Positions 60,390-64,000 of a stretch of 64,000 nt of DNA are shown here, one piece after another. The position numbers and the translations under genes are program-made. The first letter of the stretch is position 1; the number at the start of each line of letters is the position of its first letter. Location of the stretch: contig WGMO01000001.1 of the NCBI GenBank assembly GCA_016125075.1, positions 62,001 to 126,000 on the forward strand, given 5' to 3'. The notes under the pieces are model-generated. The model made no database searches and was not told the DNA's origin. It worked only from the letters and a program-made list of their open reading frames with translations. The DNA comes from Terrimonas sp. GTDB lineage: Bacteria > Bacteroidota > Bacteroidia > Chitinophagales > Chitinophagaceae.

Positions 60390-62720
60390 ATGAAAAAAAT
60401 CTTACTAAAAATATCCGGAAAAACTGTGATCATTATTCTGAAAAAGACAGGCCTGTTGCTGGCGTCCATTCTGCTGCTATTTATCTTATTAAACTGGATA
60501 TTTCCCGTTCCGGACAGGATTGAATATTCTGTTGTGATCACCGATAATAAGTCCGAGATCATTAATGCTTACCTGACGGGGGATGAAAAATGGAGAATGA
60601 TGACGAGCCTGGAGGAGATATCACCCTTATTGCAGAAAACCATTGTTGCCAAGGAAGACCAGTATTTTTTTCACCACCCGGGGGTGAACCCCCTTGCTGT
60701 AGCAAGGGCCCTGTTCAATAATATCTTCCACATGCGCAGAACATCCGGCGCCAGCACCATCACGATGCAGGTTGCCAGGATGCTCGATCCCAAAAAGCGG
60801 ACCCTCCTCAATAAATTGGTGGAAATGTTCCGGGCTTTCCAGCTTGAACTAAAATACAGCAAGAAAGAGATTCTCCGGTTATACCTCAACCTGGTTCCCT
60901 ATGGGGGTAATATAGAAGGAGTTAAAGCCGCAGCCCTTCTTTATTTTAATAAAAACCCCGATCACCTTTCGCTGGCAGAGATCACTGCCTTATCCATCAT
61001 CCCAAACCGGCCCTCCTCCCTTGTAATGGGTCGAAATAATGACAGGATCATCCTGGAAAGAAACAAGTGGTTGAAACGGTTTGCCAGGAACAAGATATTC
61101 ACCAAAAAGGAAATTGAGGATGCCCTGTCGGAGCCCCTGGATGCCAGAAGGCATGAATTCCCCCATTATATCCCCCATCTTGCCTATAAACTTAAAAAAA
61201 GAGGCGGCAATACCTATGCAACCAGTATCGACCTGAATATGCAACTGAAAACAGAAAAGCTGGTAAAAGATTATGTCCGGAACATCCGGCTGAAAAATAT
61301 CAGGAATGCCGCTGTGATCATCATTGATAATAAAACGCATAAAGTGATCACTTACGCCGGGTCTTCTGATTTCAGCGATAGCCTTGATGGTGGCCAAGTA
61401 AACGGAGCGGAGGCCATCCGGCAACCCGGCAGTACTTTAAAGCCCCTCTTGTACGGAATGTGTTTCGATGAAGGGCTCCTCACCCCCAAAATGGTCATTA
61501 CCGATGTACCGGTCAATTACCAGGGTTATGCCCCCGAAAACTATGATGAAAAATTCAATGGCTGGGTCTCCGTTGAATATGCCCTTGATCATTCCCTCAA
61601 TATCCCAGCTGTAAAAAGTCTGAAAATGCTGGGGAAAGACAGGTTCACACAAAAATTGATCCGGTGCCATTTTCAGCAAATCAAAAAAGACCAGGAAAAA
61701 CTGGGTTTATCGATGATACTGGGTGGATGCGGGGCTTCGCTGGAAGAATTGACGGGTTTGTTTTCTTCGTTCGCCAATAACGGAATTTTATTTGCGCCTT
61801 CCTTTCTGGAAACAGATACGCATCCCGACAGCTTGGAGGTGTTAAGCCCGGCTGCAACTTTTATGGTGAACGAGATCCTGTCAAAAGTTAACCGGCCTGA
61901 TTTCCCATTGAACTGGAGTGCCACGGAGAAAATGCCTAAGATCGCCTGGAAAACCGGTACCAGTTATGGCCGAAGGGATGCCTGGAGCATCGGCTACAAC
62001 AAAAATTATACAGTGGGTGTTTGGGCGGGAAATTTTTCAGGTACGGGTGCCCCTGACCTGAGCGGTGCCAATATCGCGACCCCCTTACTCTTTAAGATTT
62101 TCAACACCATTGATTATGACACAGAGAATGAATGGTTTTCCCCACCTGCAGATTGTGATACCCGGCAGGTATGTTCTGAAACCGGACTACCCCCTTCAGA
62201 ACACTGTACCAACCTGATCCTGGATCATTTTATTCCGCTTGTTTCTCCCGCTAAAACCTGCCATCATCTCCAGGAAATCCTGGTGAGCAGCGATGAAAAG
62301 ATATCCTATTGTAAAGTCTGTGTTCCGGCAAACGGATATAAGAAGAAATGGATGCGTATCATTGACCAGGACATGCAGGCCTGGTATACCGAAAACAGGA
62401 TTGCTTTTGAAAAGATCCCTCCCCACAATCCTGATTGCGAAGTTGTGTTCAGGGGGAAAGCGCCAAAGATCTCCTCCCCCACCAGTCATGCGGAATATTT
62501 TATCAGTAAGAAAAACCCCGAGCCCCTGCTTTTATCCTGTAAAACAGGCAATGATGTGAGTAAGGTTTTCTGGTACATTGATGACCAGTATTATAAAACA
62601 TCCAACCCGGAAGAAAAGCTTTTTTTCATACCCAGGGAAGGTACCGTTAAGATCTCCTGTACAGATGATAAGGGCAGAAACAGCAATATCAGTATCATTG
62701 TTAAAATTGTGGATCTGTAA
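60390..62720 (+). CDS. pbpC: penicillin-binding protein 1C (bifunctional glycosyltransferase/transpeptidase)
   Basis: A 776-residue class A PBP. An N-terminal membrane helix (about 18-37) anchors it. Transglycosylase domain (about 55-215; Glu in VAKEDQYFFHHPGVNPLAVARA, ASTITMQVARML, ELKYSKKEILRLYLNLVPYGGNIEG). Transpeptidase domain (about 285-560): Ser nucleophile in RQPGSTLKPLLYG, SLN in DHSLNIPAVK, KTGTSYG. C-terminal BiPBP_C domain (about 690-776). It polymerises and cross-links peptidoglycan; linked with the neighbouring A2M gene as in E. coli pbpC-yfhM, here divergent instead of co-directional. Confidence 0.97.
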   Translation: MKKILLKISGKTVIIILKKTGLLLASILLLFILLNWIFPVPDRIEYSVVITDNKSEIINAYLTGDEKWRMMTSLEEISPLLQKTIVAKEDQYFFHHPGVNPLAVARALFNNIFHMRRTSGASTITMQVARMLDPKKRTLLNKLVEMFRAFQLELKYSKKEILRLYLNLVPYGGNIEGVKAAALLYFNKNPDHLSLAEITALSIIPNRPSSLVMGRNNDRIILERNKWLKRFARNKIFTKKEIEDALSEPLDARRHEFPHYIPHLAYKLKKRGGNTYATSIDLNMQLKTEKLVKDYVRNIRLKNIRNAAVIIIDNKTHKVITYAGSSDFSDSLDGGQVNGAEAIRQPGSTLKPLLYGMCFDEGLLTPKMVITDVPVNYQGYAPENYDEKFNGWVSVEYALDHSLNIPAVKSLKMLGKDRFTQKLIRCHFQQIKKDQEKLGLSMILGGCGASLEELTGLFSSFANNGILFAPSFLETDTHPDSLEVLSPAATFMVNEILSKVNRPDFPLNWSATEKMPKIAWKTGTSYGRRDAWSIGYNKNYTVGVWAGNFSGTGAPDLSGANIATPLLFKIFNTIDYDTENEWFSPPADCDTRQVCSETGLPPSEHCTNLILDHFIPLVSPAKTCHHLQEILVSSDEKISYCKVCVPANGYKKKWMRIIDQDMQAWYTENRIAFEKIPPHNPDCEVVFRGKAPKISSPTSHAEYFISKKNPEPLLLSCKTGNDVSKVFWYIDDQYYKTSNPEEKLFFIPREGTVKISCTDDKGRNSNISIIVKIVDL

Positions 62721-62772
62721 AAAAAATCCTGGTTGTATTAACCGGGACCCTGATTATCTTGAAAAAAGAAGA

Positions 62773-63495
62773 TCAATCCACTTTCTTTACACTGCCTGCA
62801 CCGGAAACATCCTGGGTAACTGATGGGTTTCCTTTGTATCGAACACTACCGGCTCCTGACACATGTACGTCCAGTTTCACACTGGCTGAAACCTGTGCAT
62901 CACCCGCTCCGGAAATCTCCACAGTTGTATTTTCTGTCAGTAAATCAAAACACTTCACATCCGTACTCCCCGAACCTCTGACCTCAAAGTCCTTGGTTTC
63001 CCCCTTTAACTTTATGGTTCCTGCCCCTGATAGTTCAGCTTCGATTTGGGGTGCCTTAACATCCATTTCAATATCGCAGGCCCCGCTTAAATCCACGGAA
63101 ATCTTACCGGAAGCGTTGATTTGGTTCTCACTGTATATATTACAGGCACCACTGGCTTCAAAATAAGTGAATTCAGGTCCGCTTACATATACTTTTACCC
63201 CCCTGCTGCTTTTCAGGTTCACGCCATTTGCCTCGTGGATATGCAGTGTTCCGTTTTCAATAGTTGTTTCCACATAAGTGATCAGGTTTTCGTCAGTTTC
63301 CACTTTGACCGAACTGTTCGAATCCTGTTTCACATAGACTTTGATAGCACCCCCAACATCAATTTTATTAAAGCCTGATAATGAACGGGTTTGGGTAGTA
63401 ACATTGCCGTTTCCCCTGATTCTTTTGCCAAATACCCCGCGACAGCCTGTGGCAGTCATTAATACAATAATGGTATAAAAAATGATCTTTTTCAT
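62773..63495 (-). CDS. head-GIN / DUF2807 lipoprotein
   Basis: A 240-residue lipoprotein (Cys18 in TATGC) with a DUF2807 right-handed beta-helix. It is a ladder of short repeats: SGACNIY, SGACDIE, SGAGTIK, GSGSTDVK, SGAGDAQ, SGAGSVR and SGAGSVK, each one turn, preceded by LSGFNKIDVGGAIKVYVKQ (about 39-57), the GIN-type head. Predicted to be exported and envelope-attached; function unknown, possibly ligand binding or adhesion. It faces pbpC tail-to-tail. Confidence 0.93.
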   Translation of the reverse strand: MKKIIFYTIIVLMTATGCRGVFGKRIRGNGNVTTQTRSLSGFNKIDVGGAIKVYVKQDSNSSVKVETDENLITYVETTIENGTLHIHEANGVNLKSSRGVKVYVSGPEFTYFEASGACNIYSENQINASGKISVDLSGACDIEMDVKAPQIEAELSGAGTIKLKGETKDFEVRGSGSTDVKCFDLLTENTTVEISGAGDAQVSASVKLDVHVSGAGSVRYKGNPSVTQDVSGAGSVKKVD

Positions 63496-63570
63496 ATTGA
63501 TTGATTAAAATGTTTCACCCATGAGACTACAGTACTACGCAATGGGTTACCGTAAATGGTAAGAAATAAT

Positions 63571-64000
63571 TTAATTTACCTCTTTCACCAAACCGTCGGC
63601 CCATTTGACGAAATAAAGTTTCCTGTTTTCAAAATAATCGAGGGTAAGGCTTGTTTTGTTCAGCACGGGTTGGATATCAAAGCTACGGATGAGGTTGAAC
63701 TCTTTGTTGGCGATATTCGAAGCAATATCTGATTGGTATTTTACCAGCAGGTTGGCGAATTTCCACATGGTTTCATACCCTCTTACAACCATATCGCTGG
63801 GGTTGGCATATTTTTCCCTGTTGAATTTTTCAACAATAGCAGTACTGAATTTATCCGTTCTTGAATTATAAAAAGGGGTACTGTATACAATTTCCAGCCC
63901 TTTCAGGGCGGGGTCTGTAAAATCGATATTATCCCAGGTGGGCATACCGATTACCAGTGGATGATAGCTTTCAGACAGTGTTGCCAGTTTCCGTGTCAGG
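63571..64000 (-). CDS. periplasmic binding protein-like (amino-acid/amide ABC type), 5' end beyond the window
   Basis: The C-terminal about 142 residues; the frame continues through the window end (LTRKLATLSESYHPLVIG precedes an internal Met). Seen: PTWDNIDFTDPALKGLEIVYSTPFYNS, FSTAIVEKFNREKYANPSDMVVRGYETMWKFANLLV, DYFENRKLYFVKWADG, consistent with the second lobe of a type I periplasmic binding fold as in Leu/Ile/Val-binding proteins. In Bacteroidota such domains often sit at the end of LysM-containing proteins rather than ABC uptake systems; the missing N-terminus would decide. Confidence 0.75.
   Translation of the reverse strand, partial: LTRKLATLSESYHPLVIGMPTWDNIDFTDPALKGLEIVYSTPFYNSRTDKFSTAIVEKFNREKYANPSDMVVRGYETMWKFANLLVKYQSDIASNIANKEFNLIRSFDIQPVLNKTSLTLDYFENRKLYFVKWADGLVKEVN

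Overview
The window reads as chromosomal DNA of a Bacteroidota bacterium, most likely a Chitinophagaceae-type relative. The support is: many promoters with the phylum's -7 element TAnnTTTG (with a TTTG about 19-20 bp upstream where it can be placed), few Shine-Dalgarno sequences, a secreted subtilase with a type IX secretion C-terminal domain, a PorD-type (DUF4835) protein, a SusC-like plug domain, the Bacteroidota form of RNA polymerase omega, and lipoproteins with short signal peptides. No phage, plasmid, CRISPR array or complete insertion sequence is visible. Assignment to family level is inference from gene content.

Layout. 1-5.3 kb: mixed genes (peroxiredoxin end, DUF4399 lipoprotein, dienelactone hydrolase, serine hydrolase, DnaJ-like membrane protein, UspA, GNAT). 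5.36 kb: tRNA-Met(CAT). 5.5-10.4 kb: small PD-(D/E)XK protein, AMP nucleosidase plus a fused peptide-type ABC ATPase, queA, and an isolated SusC-plug protein. 10.4-22 kb: aspartokinase, Ldh-family dehydrogenase, secreted agmatine-deiminase-like protein, then an ApbE / Tat Gfo-Idh-MocA / tandem DUF1080 run that looks like exported sugar or flavin redox chemistry, MFS transporter, M14 peptidase, rpsT. 22-26.3 kb: sucA-sucB. 26.3-33.6 kb: a 5'-truncated gene remnant, an RsmB-like rRNA methyltransferase, T9SS subtilase, lipoprotein, mnmA, ssb, class IV aminotransferase.

33.6-40.9 kb is the most unusual part. A module consisting of a divergent NarL-type regulator, a long intergenic space carrying a roughly 120-bp inverted-repeat element, a predicted seven-helix membrane protein, a HisKA_3 histidine kinase and a second NarL-type regulator occurs twice in tandem. 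The seven-helix genes and the kinase N-termini are very AT-rich, and base composition changes abruptly close to the kinase H-box, as if a variable sensor half had been joined to a conserved signalling half. It is the best candidate here for an undescribed system.

40.9-48 kb: succinyl-CoA:3-ketoacid-type CoA transferase pair, then the envelope/housekeeping string bamD-rpoZ-coaBC-porD-like-DUF4296, and an abundant-type OmpA protein. 48-54.7 kb: polyprenyl diphosphate synthase, recJ, rpsF-rpsR-rplI, a Gly-rich RRM protein, aldo/keto reductase, lipid kinase. 54.7-64 kb: a giant alpha-2-macroglobulin-like lipoprotein divergent from pbpC (the classical pair in which a thioester protease trap partners a periplasmic peptidoglycan synthase), a DUF2807 adhesin-like lipoprotein, and the 3' end of a periplasmic-binding-type protein.

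A second theme is that several genes have a -7 element only 3-4 nt before ATG, which predicts leaderless mRNAs.
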